Source: Nonomuraea thailandensis
GTDB lineage: Bacteria > Actinomycetota > Actinomycetes > Streptosporangiales > Streptosporangiaceae
DNA: 64,000 bases
Assembly (NCBI RefSeq): GCF_024172165.1
Contig: NZ_JAMZEB010000002.1
Coordinates: 6,345,501-6,409,500, forward strand
Direction: 5' to 3'
Part shown: positions 6,842 to 15,486 of the stretch, in pieces
Position numbering within the stretch: position 1 is the stretch's first letter
How the letters are laid out: each line of letters opens with the position of its first letter
Notes under the pieces: generated by a model
The model's input: only the letters and a program-made list of their open reading frames with translations
What the model was told of the DNA's origin: nothing
Database searches by the model: none
Position numbers and translations under genes: made by a program

Positions 6842-8996
6842 GCCGGTCCGGCCACCAGTTCAGCGGGCCCGCCAGGCGCATCAGGCTCGGCACCAGCACC
6901 GCTCTGATCACGGTGGCGTCCACCAGCACGGCCACCGCCATGCCGACGCCCAGCATCTGCACGAACGTCACCGACGCCGTGGCGTAGGCGGCGAACGTCA
7001 GCGCCAGGATGCCGCCGGCCGCCGTGATCAGCGGCGCCCCCTCCTGCAGGCCCGTGGCCACGGCCGACTCCGTGTCGCCCGTCCTGTCGTACTCCTCCTT
7101 GATCCGGGAGAGCAGGAAGACCTCGTAGTCCATCGACAGCCCGTAGGCCACGCAGAGCATCAGGATCGGGATGCTCGGGTCGAGCGTGCCCGTCGGGGTG
7201 AAGCCGAGCAGGCCCGACAGGTTGCCGTCCTGGAAGATCCAGACGAGGGCGCCGAACATCACGCCGAGGCTGAGGACGTTCAACAGGGTCGCCTTGAGCG
7301 GGATGATCACGCTCCTGGTCATGAGGAACAGGACGGCGAACGTCACGCCCAGCATGAGCGCCAGCAGCAGCGGGAGCCGGTCCACCACGGAGGAGCGGTA
7401 GTCGGACAACTCGGCGGGGTAGCCGCCGACCAGCACCTCGAAGGGCGGCCGCACCGTGCGTACGGCCTCGACCAGGCGTACGGGGTCGTCGGCCAGCGCC
7501 GCCGCGGACGGGACCACGGACAGCCACGTGCCCTGCCCCTGCCCACGGAACCTGGCCGGGTCGCCGTCGCCCACGCGCGTGCCGCCCGCGTACGAGCCCG
7601 CCGCCGAGTCCACCTGAGCCACCCCGGGCAGTCTGGACAGGCTCGCGGCGTAGCCGGAGACGTCCCCCGCCCGGGCGTCCCTGGAGACGAGCTGGATGGC
7701 GTCGGTCTCCTCGGCGGGGAAGGACTGGCGGATGACCTCCTGGGTCTGGCGGGAGGAGGCCTCCGGCGGCAGGATGCGGTCGTCGGCCACGCCGAAACGC
7801 AGCCCCAGGAACGGCGAGGCGAGCACGAGCAGCAGCACCGTGGCCAGCCCGCCGGTCACCAGCGGACGGCGCATCACCCGGGTGGCCAGGCCGTGCCAGA
7901 AGCCGTCCGCCCGCTCGGGGCGGTCCCGCCTGGGCAGCATCGTGCCGCCGATCGTGGCCAGCACGGCGGGCAGCACGATCACCGCCGCCACCAGGCCGCC
8001 CAGGACGACCGCGATCCCGGCGTAGGCGAAGGAGCGCAGGAAGTCGAACGGCAGCGCGAACAGCACGGCCAGCGACGAGGCCACGGTCAGGCCGCTGAAC
8101 AGCACCGTCCTGCCCGCGTGCTCCACCGCCCCGGCGACCGCGGCGGCCCGGCCGGCGCCGCGCCGCGTCTCCTCGCGGAAACGCTGGATGACGAACAGGC
8201 AGTAGTCGATGCCCAGGCCCAGGCCCATGGCCAGGGTCAGGTTCAGGGCGAAGGTGGAGATCTCGGTGAACAGCAGGACGCCGCTGAGCAGCGCCAGGCC
8301 GAGCACCATGGCGTACACGCCGGCCAGGATCGGCACCAGGGCCGCCATGGCGCGCCGCTGGTAGAGCCAGAGCAGCACGAACGCCAGCGGGAAGATGACC
8401 AGCTCGGCCCGGACGAAGTCCTGCCTGGCCAGCGGCACGGTCTCCCGGAAGACCTCCTCCCCGCCCCCGGCCCGCACCTGCAGCAGATCCGTGCCCTTGG
8501 TGATCCCGGGCACGAGCCCGGGCAGGACCTCGGCGCGCACGTGGTCGGCGTCCCCCGGGATGCGCACGACGACCAGCGCGTGCCTGCCGTCCTCGCTGCG
8601 CAGCGTGGCGGGCCTGCCGCGGGTCCAGTACGAGGCGGACTCGGCCACGCCCTCGTGGCGGCCGACGCGCTCGGTCAGCTCCCTGCCCGCGGCCGCGACG
8701 GCGGGGTCGTCCACGGTGCCGCCGCGCGCCGTCACCAGGAAGATCATGTCGGGACTGCCGGTGCCGAACCGCTTCTCCAGCTCGGCCTGCGCCCGGTCCG
8801 ACTCCGATCCCGGCGCCTCGAACCTGGCCAGCGACAGCCCCGACGCCGCGCCCGCCGCCAGCACGCCGGCGCCGATCAGCAGGGCCAGGGCCAGCGCGAG
8901 CACCAGCCGGCGGTGGCGGACGAGCAGGAAGCCCAGCCTGCGCAGCGGCGGGCCCGCCGTCGCTCGGCGGGCAGGGCGGGCGCGGGTGGTCACCAT
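6810..8996 (-). CDS. MMPL-family RND transporter
   Basis: 728 residues, the usual size for the short MmpL/YdfJ-type exporters. It shows two homologous halves: a membrane anchor, a large extracytoplasmic loop (about 60-190 and 420-540) and clusters of five to six helices. The proton-relay Asp motifs are MGLGLGIDYCLFV and AYGLSMDYEVFLL. Probably exports a lipid or drug using the proton gradient. GGGGAGA precedes the ATG. Divergent from a TetR gene with two related palindromes between the starts, so it is very likely the TetR target. The C-terminus overlaps the MarR-GNAT gene. Confidence 0.9.
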   Translation of the reverse strand: MVTTRARPARRATAGPPLRRLGFLLVRHRRLVLALALALLIGAGVLAAGAASGLSLARFEAPGSESDRAQAELEKRFGTGSPDMIFLVTARGGTVDDPAVAAAGRELTERVGRHEGVAESASYWTRGRPATLRSEDGRHALVVVRIPGDADHVRAEVLPGLVPGITKGTDLLQVRAGGGEEVFRETVPLARQDFVRAELVIFPLAFVLLWLYQRRAMAALVPILAGVYAMVLGLALLSGVLLFTEISTFALNLTLAMGLGLGIDYCLFVIQRFREETRRGAGRAAAVAGAVEHAGRTVLFSGLTVASSLAVLFALPFDFLRSFAYAGIAVVLGGLVAAVIVLPAVLATIGGTMLPRRDRPERADGFWHGLATRVMRRPLVTGGLATVLLLVLASPFLGLRFGVADDRILPPEASSRQTQEVIRQSFPAEETDAIQLVSRDARAGDVSGYAASLSRLPGVAQVDSAAGSYAGGTRVGDGDPARFRGQGQGTWLSVVPSAAALADDPVRLVEAVRTVRPPFEVLVGGYPAELSDYRSSVVDRLPLLLALMLGVTFAVLFLMTRSVIIPLKATLLNVLSLGVMFGALVWIFQDGNLSGLLGFTPTGTLDPSIPILMLCVAYGLSMDYEVFLLSRIKEEYDRTGDTESAVATGLQEGAPLITAAGGILALTFAAYATASVTFVQMLGVGMAVAVLVDATVIRAVLVPSLMRLAGPLNWWPDRPRARATTSAR

Positions 8997-9018
8997 GAGG
9001 TCTCCCCGAAAACTCGGT

Positions 9019-9033
9019 AAACTGCTCGTGTTT
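9019..9033. promoter_or_regulatory. Putative TetR operator, MMPL-proximal copy
   Basis: AAACTGCTCGTGTTT has short inverted ends (AAAC/GTTT) and shares the TGCTCG core with the stronger site at 9059-9072. It lies 23 bases before the MMPL start. Confidence 0.4.
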
Positions 9034-9058
9034 CACTTCCGGACCCAGAAATACAAGT

Positions 9059-9072
9059 AAATGCTCGCATTT
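9059..9072. promoter_or_regulatory. Putative TetR operator, TetR-proximal copy
   Basis: AAATGCTCGCATTT is an inverted repeat with six-base arms and a two-base centre, 17 bases before the TetR start. Position in the divergent intergenic region suggests autoregulation and control of the exporter. Confidence 0.5.
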
Positions 9073-9088
9073 GTCAACGAGGAGACCC

Positions 9089-9682
9089 ATGGCTGAACGC
9101 ACGGTCCGCCGGCAGGCGCGCGGTCTCAAGCGCATGGCCGAGATCCTCGACGCCGCCGAGCTGGTGATCGCCGAGGTCGGCTACCCGGAGCTGACCACGA
9201 ACCAGGTCGCCGCGCGGGCGGGGGTGTCGCCGGGGTCGCTGTACCAGTTCTTCAGGAACAAGGAGGAGATCCTCGACGGGCTGGTGGCCCGCTACACGGT
9301 CGACCGGCAGGAGTTCTGGGCCGGCCGGCTGGCCGCCGTCACGCCGGAGGTGCCCCTGGAGGCGCTGGTGGGGCAGCTCGTGGACGAGAGCGTGCGGTTC
9401 AAGAGCGCCTCGCCCGCGTACTGGTCGCTGCTGTACGGCTCGGCCACCGGCGACCAGCTCGCGGCGGCGTCGCAACGGCTGCACGAGGACATCGCCCGGC
9501 ACATCGCGGCCATGCTGCGCCGCCGCTCCCCCTCGCTGCCCGAGGAACGCGCGCTGCTGACCGGGACCATGGCGCTGGCCACGGTGAAGGCGGTGATGCC
9601 GATGATCACCTCGTCGGCGCCCGAGCGGTCGGCCGAGCTCGTCGGCGAGCTCAAGCTCATGCTCGTGCGCTACCTGGAATGA
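9089..9682 (+). CDS. TetR/AcrR-family transcriptional regulator
   Basis: 197 residues with a typical N-terminal TetR helix-turn-helix (residues 10-60: ILDAAELVIAEVGY, TTNQVAARAGVSPGSLYQFF, NKEEIL) and a C-terminal ligand domain. The ATG at 9089 follows GAGGAGA by three bases; an upstream TTG overlaps the operator and is rejected. It is divergent from the MMPL exporter, the classic arrangement for a repressor relieved by the exported compound. Ligand unknown. Confidence 0.9.
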   Translation: MAERTVRRQARGLKRMAEILDAAELVIAEVGYPELTTNQVAARAGVSPGSLYQFFRNKEEILDGLVARYTVDRQEFWAGRLAAVTPEVPLEALVGQLVDESVRFKSASPAYWSLLYGSATGDQLAAASQRLHEDIARHIAAMLRRRSPSLPEERALLTGTMALATVKAVMPMITSSAPERSAELVGELKLMLVRYLE

Positions 9683-9688
9683 CCGGGG

Positions 9689-10711
9689 TCAGGGGCGGAA
9701 GGGGCCGCTCACCTCGAACGTGTGCCCCTCGGTGCGGCCGCGCCTGGCCGAGAAGTAGAGCCGCTCGCCGCCGGGCGAGAAAGCCAGCCCGGTCAGCTCG
9801 GCCCCGTCGTGCCCCTCCAGCCTGAGGAACGGCGTCACGGCCCGGTCGGGCGCGATGACGTCGATCTCGGCGCGCTCCCTGGCCACGTACAGGTCGCCGG
9901 AGGGGGCTGCGGTGATGGCGCGCACACCCTCGCAGAGCCGGTCGAGGGTCGAGCTCTGGGCGTCGTACGCCCACAGGCCGGTGTCGCCCTTCGTGGTGAA
10001 GTAGCACACCCCTCCGGCGTAGTGGCAGCCGTCGCCGCCGTCGAAGTGGCGGGCGCCCTCCACCTGGTGCCGGGCCTCCTTGAGCAGGGCGGCCGGCGAC
10101 GGCACGGCCTGCCAGTGGCCCGAGGCGCACAGCACCTCCAGCGTGCCCTCCGTCAGGTCGCCCCAGTCGCTCGGCCGGAAGCGGTAGAAGCAGCCGTCGG
10201 GCTCGTCCTCCGTCATGTAGATGACGTGCCGCTCGGGGTCGCAGGCGGCGGCCTCGTGCTTGAAGCGCCCCATGGCCAGCCTGGGCCGGGCGGCGCGGGC
10301 GCCGTAGGGGTCGCACTCGAAGACGCGGCCCCGGTGGCCGAGCTCGCACGACAGCCAGGTGTGCCACGGCGTGGCGCCGCCGGCGCAGTTGAGATCGGTG
10401 CCCGACAGGATGCGGTAGGCGTCGCCGACGCTGCCGTCGGCCCGGAACCGCAGCGCCGACGCGCCGCCGAGCAGGGGCAGCTCGGAGTTGCTCACGTAGA
10501 TCCAGCCGTCGCCGTCGGGGAAGCAGGCGCCGCCGTCGGGGGCGGCGTGCCAGGTCAGGCCGGCGACCTTCTGCCCCGAGCGGGCCACGATCCGGCCGGC
10601 GAACCCTGGGGGCAGCGCCAGGCCGCCCGTGCCTGCCAGGCCGAGCGGACCGTACGGGCTGACGCCGCCCGTCACGAGCGGGCCCGTGCGGAGGAGAGTC
10701 TTGCGCGACAT
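9689..10711 (-). CDS. PhoX-like (DUF839) phosphatase-family protein
   Basis: 340 residues with the six-bladed propeller pattern of the PhoX/DUF839 family: GGACFPDGDGWIYVSNSE, LSGTDLNCAGGATPWHTWLSCE, HEAAACDPERHVIYMTEDEPDGCFYRF. PhoX enzymes are Ca/Fe alkaline phosphatases normally exported by Tat. This one is short and begins MSRKTLLRTGPLVTGGV without a full twin-arginine signal, so location and activity are uncertain. Start supported by GGGAGG nine bases upstream. The stop lies just beyond the convergent TetR stop. Confidence 0.75.
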   Translation of the reverse strand: MSRKTLLRTGPLVTGGVSPYGPLGLAGTGGLALPPGFAGRIVARSGQKVAGLTWHAAPDGGACFPDGDGWIYVSNSELPLLGGASALRFRADGSVGDAYRILSGTDLNCAGGATPWHTWLSCELGHRGRVFECDPYGARAARPRLAMGRFKHEAAACDPERHVIYMTEDEPDGCFYRFRPSDWGDLTEGTLEVLCASGHWQAVPSPAALLKEARHQVEGARHFDGGDGCHYAGGVCYFTTKGDTGLWAYDAQSSTLDRLCEGVRAITAAPSGDLYVARERAEIDVIAPDRAVTPFLRLEGHDGAELTGLAFSPGGERLYFSARRGRTEGHTFEVSGPFRP

Positions 10712-11033
10712 CGTGGGGCCTCCCTCTAGGTGCCACGCTAGTCGACCGCACCGACATGAATGGCAGGGACTCGCGACATCAAACTCTGCGCAAACCCCGG
10801 CTTCGGTTCGCCGGGTGGTCCGTGCGCGGTGACGTTCCGTACAGCTAGGGGCAGCTAGGGGAGGTACGCGAACCGCCGGCCTGCCGCGTCGTGACGGTCG
10901 GTGACGGCGGACCGCCCGCAGAGGACGCCGCCCTCGCGCCGGGACCGGGCGCCGGTGACATCACCGTGGCGGGGACGGACACGCCGCCTGCCGCCCGCCG
11001 GTAGCGGGCGGGCGCGAGGCTGACGCATGCGAA
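10712..11033. other. Intergenic region, no gene seen
   Basis: About 320 bases between the PhoX-like start and the dps terminator. It holds a 10-bp tandem duplication (CAGCTAGGGG at 10842 and 10852) and a GC hairpin at 10991-11011 (CCGCCCGC, five-base loop, GCGGGCGG). No coding frame with normal codon use was found. The PhoX-like promoter is presumably near its right-hand start. Confidence 0.5.
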
Positions 11034-11056
11034 AGCCCGGGCTCGGGGCCCGGGCT
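11034..11056 (-). terminator. dps: Rho-independent-type terminator after dps
   Basis: AGCCCGGGC at 11034-11042 pairs with GCCCGGGCT at 11048-11056 around a five-base loop. Read on the minus strand the stem is followed by a short T run. It lies 15 bases beyond the dps stop. Confidence 0.65.
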
Positions 11057-11070
11057 CTCTTCGCGACGGG

Positions 11071-11538
11071 TCAGCGCTGAGCCTGGAACATCCAGTGCTG
11101 CTTGTCGATCTCCTGCGCCACGGCGATCAGCAGGTCCTGGGTGACGGGGTCGGCCTCCTCGGTGGCCCGGATGCGCTCGTACATGCGCTTGCTGATGCCG
11201 TCGAGGACGTCGGTGATCGTCGCCAGCACCTTCCCGTCCTCGATCCAGCCGCTCTCCGGCTGCTGGAGCCTGCTGGAGCGGGAGATCGTGGCGGCGCGGC
11301 CGTCCGGGTTGACCCCGAGGGCGACGGCACGCTCGGCGATGGTGTCCATATGCGTTCTGGCCAGCGCGACGACCTCGTCGAGCTGGAGGTGGATAGAGCG
11401 GAAGTGGGTGCCGATGAGGTTCCAGTGCGCCTGCTTGGCGACCAGCGACAGGTCGATGAGGTCGACCAGAGCACCCTGGAGGGCCTCCGCGACGGTGTTC
11501 TTGGCGTCGCCCGAGAGCGGGCCGGTGATGGTAGCCAT
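11071..11538 (-). CDS. dps: Dps-family ferritin-like DNA-protection protein
   Basis: 155 residues, the normal Dps length. The ferroxidase-site signature is visible as KQAHWNLIGTHF and HLQLDEVV, followed by the four-helix core (AERAVALG, DLLIAVAQEIDKQHWMFQAQ). It should assemble into a dodecamer that oxidises and stores iron with peroxide and shields DNA. It is a single gene with its own terminator, divergent from the MerR/VIT-VWA operon. Confidence 0.93.
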   Translation of the reverse strand: MATITGPLSGDAKNTVAEALQGALVDLIDLSLVAKQAHWNLIGTHFRSIHLQLDEVVALARTHMDTIAERAVALGVNPDGRAATISRSSRLQQPESGWIEDGKVLATITDVLDGISKRMYERIRATEEADPVTQDLLIAVAQEIDKQHWMFQAQR

Positions 11539-11619
11539 GTCTACTTCCTCCCCAGAGGTCGGAATTTACACATTTGAGAACGAGATTGGAGCCTCAGATC
11601 TTCCGCTTCCCGACGTCAT

Positions 11620-11644
11620 TGACAGTGTAATAGTGACAGTGTCA
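11620..11644. promoter_or_regulatory. Tandem palindromic operator upstream of MerR gene
   Basis: TGACAGTGTAA (11620-11630) and the perfect palindrome TGACAGTGTCA (11634-11644) occur 14 bases apart, ending 10 bases before the MerR start. The first copy overlaps a possible -35 element TTGACA (11619-11624). Autoregulation by the MerR protein is inferred. Confidence 0.5.
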
Positions 11645-11654
11645 TTGTGGGTCC

Positions 11655-12605
11655 ATGAGTGACACCTGGACGATCGGCGAGCTGGCCGAGCACGCGGCCC
11701 GCGCCCTGCGCGCCGGCGCGCCGTCACCGCCCAACGGGCGGGTCCGCGACGTGCCGGGCGAGCGGCTGATCAGGTGGTACACGACGATCGGCCTGGTGGA
11801 CCCGCCGCTCACGCGGCGCGGCCGGGTGGCCCGGTACGGGCGGCGGCACCTGCTGCAGCTCGTCGCCGTGAAGCGGCTGCAGGCGGCCGGGCGGTCGATC
11901 GCGGAGATCCAGGCGGCCCTGGCGGGAGCCACGGACCGGATGCTGGAGGCGGCGGCCCGCCTGGAGGCCCCGCCGCACGCCCCGGACGGTCTTCCGGCGA
12001 CCCACCGCCCCGACGACCTGCCCGCGGCGCACGGCCTGGGCGGGCCGTCGGCGAGCGGGCCTTCGGACGTGGCCGGCCACGTGCCCGCGGCGGCGGCCGA
12101 CGGGGCGCGAGCCGGAGCGGCGGGTGGCGGCGAGCCCGTGCGCGACCGGTTCTGGGCCGAGCGGCCGGGCAGCGGCGCGGCGCCCGCTCACGAAGCGCCG
12201 CCCGGCGCACCGGCGCCCGAGCCCTCCGCACCCGCACCCGCACCCGCACCCGCACCCGCACCCGCACCCGAGCATGGCTCACCGGCGCCCGAGCATGGCT
12301 CACCGGCGCCCGAGTCCGGGGCACCAAGGAGCGCACGCCCGTCCCACGACGCGCGCGCGCCGCGCCGCGAGCGCTCCCGCGGAGCAGGCTCTGCCCGCAC
12401 GGCGGCGCGGACCGGCGAAGGTCAGGAGCGTGTCAGGGCGGCCGGAGGCGGGGCACGTGGTGAGGTGGTGACGGGGGTCAGGCTGGGAGACGGGGTGCGG
12501 CTCGTGCTGGACGCGGGCCGGGCGCCGTCCGAGGAGGACGTTCAGGCGGTGCTGGCGGCCGCGCGGCCGCTGCTCGCGGTGCTCGAAGAGAGGGAGCTGA
12601 TATGA
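11655..12605 (+). CDS. MerR-family regulator with long low-complexity linker
   Basis: 316 residues. Residues 1-85 are a MerR DNA-binding domain (WTIGELAEHAARAL, GERLIRWYTTIGLVDPP, GRVARYGRRHLLQLVAVKRLQ). From about residue 100 to 265 is an Ala/Pro/Gly-rich linker encoded partly by a 6-bp repeat (CCCGCA, about seven copies, 12227-12269) and a 21-bp duplication (12270-12311). The last 45 residues form a conserved-looking segment (GVRLVLDAGRAPSEEDVQAVLAAARPLL). The stop overlaps the start of the VIT-VWA gene (ATGA), so the two are translationally coupled. Effector unknown. Confidence 0.8.
   Translation: MSDTWTIGELAEHAARALRAGAPSPPNGRVRDVPGERLIRWYTTIGLVDPPLTRRGRVARYGRRHLLQLVAVKRLQAAGRSIAEIQAALAGATDRMLEAAARLEAPPHAPDGLPATHRPDDLPAAHGLGGPSASGPSDVAGHVPAAAADGARAGAAGGGEPVRDRFWAERPGSGAAPAHEAPPGAPAPEPSAPAPAPAPAPAPAPEHGSPAPEHGSPAPESGAPRSARPSHDARAPRRERSRGAGSARTAARTGEGQERVRAAGGGARGEVVTGVRLGDGVRLVLDAGRAPSEEDVQAVLAAARPLLAVLEERELI
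12227..12311. repeat. Coding simple repeats in MerR linker
   Basis: A 6-bp CCCGCA array (12227-12269, encoding alternating Ala-Pro) is followed by two exact copies of a 21-bp unit at 12270-12290 and 12291-12311. Both unit lengths are multiples of three and keep frame, so copy number can vary without breaking the gene. Confidence 0.8.
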
Positions 12606-15073
12606 GGATCACTTCGCTGGAGCCCGCACGGTGCCTGCCGGTGCCGGACGCCGGGTTCGGCGCGCTGCTGACCGAGCGCGGCAACCTGCCGCTGGAGAGC
12701 GTGGACGTCTCCGCGGACATCTCGGGCCTGATCGCCGGCGTGGAGGTCACGCAGGGCTTCAGGAACCCGTTCGACGTCACGCTGGAGGCCACGTACGTCT
12801 TCCCGCTGCCCGACAGGGCGGCCGTCACCGGCTTCCGGATGGAGGCCGACGACCGGGTGATCGAGGGCGTGCTGAAGGAGCGCGGCCAGGCCAGGGCGGA
12901 CTACGACAGGGCGCTGCGCGAGGGCAGGCGGGCTGCGATCGCCGAGGAGGACCGGCCGGACGTGTTCACGATCAGGGTGGGCAACATCCTGCCCGGCGAG
13001 CGCGTCTCGGTGAAGCTCACGATGAGCCAGCCCCTGCCGTACGAGGACGGCGCGGCGACGTTCAGGTTCCCGCTGGTCGTGGCCCCGCGCTACATCCCGG
13101 GCAGCCCGATCGACGGCCCGCCGGCCGGTGACGGCACGGCCCCCGACACCGACGCCGTGCCCGACGCGTCGAGGATCAGCCCGCCGGTCCTGCTGCCGGG
13201 CTTCCCCGACCCCGTACGGCTGTCGCTGACCGCCACCGTGGACGCGGCCGGGCTGGAGCTGCGCGAGCTGGCCTCCAGCCTGCACGTGGTCGAGGAGGAG
13301 GGCCACACCGTACGGCTGCGCCCGGGCGAGCGGCTCGACCGGGACTTCGTGCTGCGGCTGTCGTTCGACGCCTCCACGTCGTTGCAGCTCGACGACCGGG
13401 GAACGTTCGCGCTCACCGTGCTGCCGCCGCCGTTGCAGGCCACCCGGACGCCGCGCGACCTGGTGCTGCTGCTCGACCGCTCGGGCAGCATGGGCGGCTG
13501 GAAGATGGTCTGCGCCCGCCGGGCCGCCGCGCGCATCGTCGACACGCTGACCCAGCAGGACAGGTTCGCGGTGCTGACCTTCGACTCGGTGGTGGAGCAG
13601 GCGTTCGAGGGGCTGGTGGAGGCGTCCGACCGCAACCGGTACCGCGCGGTCGAGCACCTGGCCAGGGTGGACGCCCGCGGCGGCACCGAGCTGCTCGAAC
13701 CGCTGCGCCAGGCCACCACCCTGCTGGGCGGCGCCGAGAGCGGACGCGAACGCGTGGTGGTGCTGGTCACCGACGGCCAGGTGGGCAACGAGGACCAGAT
13801 CCTGGAGCAGGCGGGCGGCGCGCTGTCGGCCATGCGCGTGCACACGGTCGGCATCGACCGCGCCGTGAACGCCGGGTTCCTCGGCCGGCTGGCCGGGCTC
13901 GGCGCCGGGCGGTGCGAGCTGGTCGAGTCGGAGGACCGGCTCGACGCCGCCATGGACGCCATCCACCGCAGGATCGGCGCTCCCCTGGTGACCGGCCTGT
14001 CGCTCAAGGACCTCGACGTCGAACCCGACACGGTCACCCACCTGGGCTCGATCTTCCCCGGCGTGCCGCTGCGCGCGTACGGGCGTTACCGCGAGGGCTC
14101 CTCGGTCACCGTGCGCGGGACGGCGTCGGGCGCGCCCTGGGAGCAGCGGGTGCCGGGTGTGAGCACGGACAGTCCGGCCATCCGCGCGGTGTGGGCGCGG
14201 GCGCACCTGCGCGAGCTGGAGGACCGCTACGCCATGGGCGAGCACGACCTGGAGCAGCGCATCGTGCGCACGTCGCTGGAGTACGGCGTGCTCTGCCGGT
14301 TCACCGCGTACGTGGCCGTCGACACCAGGCAGGTCGCCGGCGAGGGGCCCGAGCACCGCGTCATCCAGCCGGTCGAGCCGCCGAGCGGCTGGGAGCTGCC
14401 GAGCGCGGCGCCGGCGGCGGGCGCGTTCGCGTCCGGCATGATGCTGGCCGCCGCCCCCATGGCGGCGCCCCGGATGCGGATGCCCGCGCCCGGGCTCAGC
14501 CAGGCCGACCTGGACCAGGGGTTCGTGGGCGGTGGCGCGCAGGAGGGCGGCCCGGTGTTCGGCGGCCCCGCCGGCGCTCCCGGTGGCGGTCCCGGCGGGC
14601 GTCCTGGCGGTGGTCCCGGTGGCGGTCCTGGCGGTCCCGGTGTTGGAGGCCCGGCTCATGGCGGGGCGCCGCGGCCGGCCGCGTCCGGCGGGCCGCCGAT
14701 GCCCGCTCCGGCCGCTCCCGGAGGCGGCCGCTGGGGCAGGCCGGGCGCGCGGCCCGCGCACCGCCTGGACGCGGTACGGCCGCAGCTCTCCGCCGAGCTC
14801 GACCGGCTCAAGGCTCTCCCGGCCCCCGACCTGCTGTACCTGGCGGACCTGGGGACCCGGCTCGCGGCCCTGGCGGCCTTCCTCGGCGGGAACGAGAACC
14901 TGGAGACGCTGGCCCGCGAGCTGGAGGGAGCCGAGCGGCCGGGCGCGGACGCGCAGGCGCTGCACGATCGCGCCGTCGAGGTGCTGACCGCGCTCACCGG
15001 TGGCGGCTCCCCGTCCCCGGCGCCCGGACCTGCCGGCGGCGAGCGGCGCGGCCCCTTCTGGAAGCGCGCCTGA
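12602..15073 (+). CDS. VIT and von Willebrand factor A domain protein
   Basis: 823 residues. Residues 15-150 are a VIT domain (VEVTQGFRNPFDVTLEATYVF, FTIRVGNILPGERVSVKL). Residues 285-460 are a VWA domain with the MIDAS start LLLDRSGSMGGWKM and VVVLVTDGQVGNEDQ. A Gly/Pro-rich low-complexity segment (about 640-710) leads to a C-terminal 110-residue helical end. There is no signal peptide or obvious membrane anchor. The architecture recalls inter-alpha-trypsin inhibitor heavy chains; in bacteria the function is not established. Translationally coupled to the MerR gene, suggesting the regulator controls it or works with it. Confidence 0.88.
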   Translation: MRITSLEPARCLPVPDAGFGALLTERGNLPLESVDVSADISGLIAGVEVTQGFRNPFDVTLEATYVFPLPDRAAVTGFRMEADDRVIEGVLKERGQARADYDRALREGRRAAIAEEDRPDVFTIRVGNILPGERVSVKLTMSQPLPYEDGAATFRFPLVVAPRYIPGSPIDGPPAGDGTAPDTDAVPDASRISPPVLLPGFPDPVRLSLTATVDAAGLELRELASSLHVVEEEGHTVRLRPGERLDRDFVLRLSFDASTSLQLDDRGTFALTVLPPPLQATRTPRDLVLLLDRSGSMGGWKMVCARRAAARIVDTLTQQDRFAVLTFDSVVEQAFEGLVEASDRNRYRAVEHLARVDARGGTELLEPLRQATTLLGGAESGRERVVVLVTDGQVGNEDQILEQAGGALSAMRVHTVGIDRAVNAGFLGRLAGLGAGRCELVESEDRLDAAMDAIHRRIGAPLVTGLSLKDLDVEPDTVTHLGSIFPGVPLRAYGRYREGSSVTVRGTASGAPWEQRVPGVSTDSPAIRAVWARAHLRELEDRYAMGEHDLEQRIVRTSLEYGVLCRFTAYVAVDTRQVAGEGPEHRVIQPVEPPSGWELPSAAPAAGAFASGMMLAAAPMAAPRMRMPAPGLSQADLDQGFVGGGAQEGGPVFGGPAGAPGGGPGGRPGGGPGGGPGGPGVGGPAHGGAPRPAASGGPPMPAPAAPGGGRWGRPGARPAHRLDAVRPQLSAELDRLKALPAPDLLYLADLGTRLAALAAFLGGNENLETLARELEGAERPGADAQALHDRAVEVLTALTGGGSPSPAPGPAGGERRGPFWKRA

Positions 15074-15081
15074 CCGGCCCG

Positions 15082-15124
15082 CGGGGCGCGCCGCCACCGT
15101 CACGGCGCGGTGGCGGCGGCCCCG
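15082..15124. terminator. Bidirectional terminator-like hairpin
   Basis: GCCGCCACCG (15090-15099) pairs with CGGTGGCGGC (15108-15117), extended by CGGGGC (15082-15087) with GCCCCG (15119-15124). It lies between the convergent VIT-VWA and YCII-like genes. There is no U-tract. Confidence 0.55.
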
Positions 15125-15147
15125 CACAGGCCGGGTGGCCGTGGGCG

Positions 15148-15411
15148 TCACATGATCGGAGTCCACTCCCTCAGCAGCACGATCTCGTAGCCGTCCACCG
15201 CCGTGTACGGGTCCTCCTGGAGGATCGCCCGCAGCTCGGCCTCGTCCGCCACCTCGTAGACGTGCAACGCCCCGCTGTCGTCGGCCCACGGCCCCGCGGT
15301 CACCAGCCGCCCCCGTTCCTTGAGCCGCCGCAGGTGCTCCCGGTGCGCGGGCCGGGCCGCGAGCCGCCGGGGGCCGCCCTCGAAGGCCAGTTGCACCACG
15401 TATCTCGCCAT
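15148..15411 (-). CDS. YCII-related domain protein
   Basis: 87 residues with the YciI/YCII dimeric alpha-beta barrel pattern: RYVVQLAFEGG, HREHLRRLKERGRLVTAGPWADDSGALHVYEV, AILQEDPYTAVDGYEIVLLREW. The conserved His and Asp residues of the family's putative active site are present. The start is the ATG at 15411 (MARYVV). The family is widespread and mostly uncharacterised (some members are dehydrochlorinases). Divergent from the Crp-like gene. Confidence 0.8.
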   Translation of the reverse strand: MARYVVQLAFEGGPRRLAARPAHREHLRRLKERGRLVTAGPWADDSGALHVYEVADEAELRAILQEDPYTAVDGYEIVLLREWTPIM

Positions 15412-15470
15412 GCCCCCGCACGTCAGGCCCCGGCCGCCCTCGCGCTCAGCATCGCGGGGCACCGGCGTGG

Positions 15471-15486
15471 TGTATCACGGGATACA
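15471..15486. promoter_or_regulatory. Inverted repeat overlapping Crp-like start codon
   Basis: TGTATC (15471-15476), four-base spacer, GATACA (15481-15486). The last A is the first base of the ATG start. It is operator-like, but the adjacent protein lacks a DNA-binding domain, so the binding factor is unknown. Confidence 0.45.

Noticed and set aside
12542..15421. Long minus-strand frame (959 codons) opposite the VIT-VWA gene
   Set aside because: It is an antisense shadow: the plus frame has complete VIT and VWA motifs, and the minus product is low-complexity Arg/Gly/Ala with no family.
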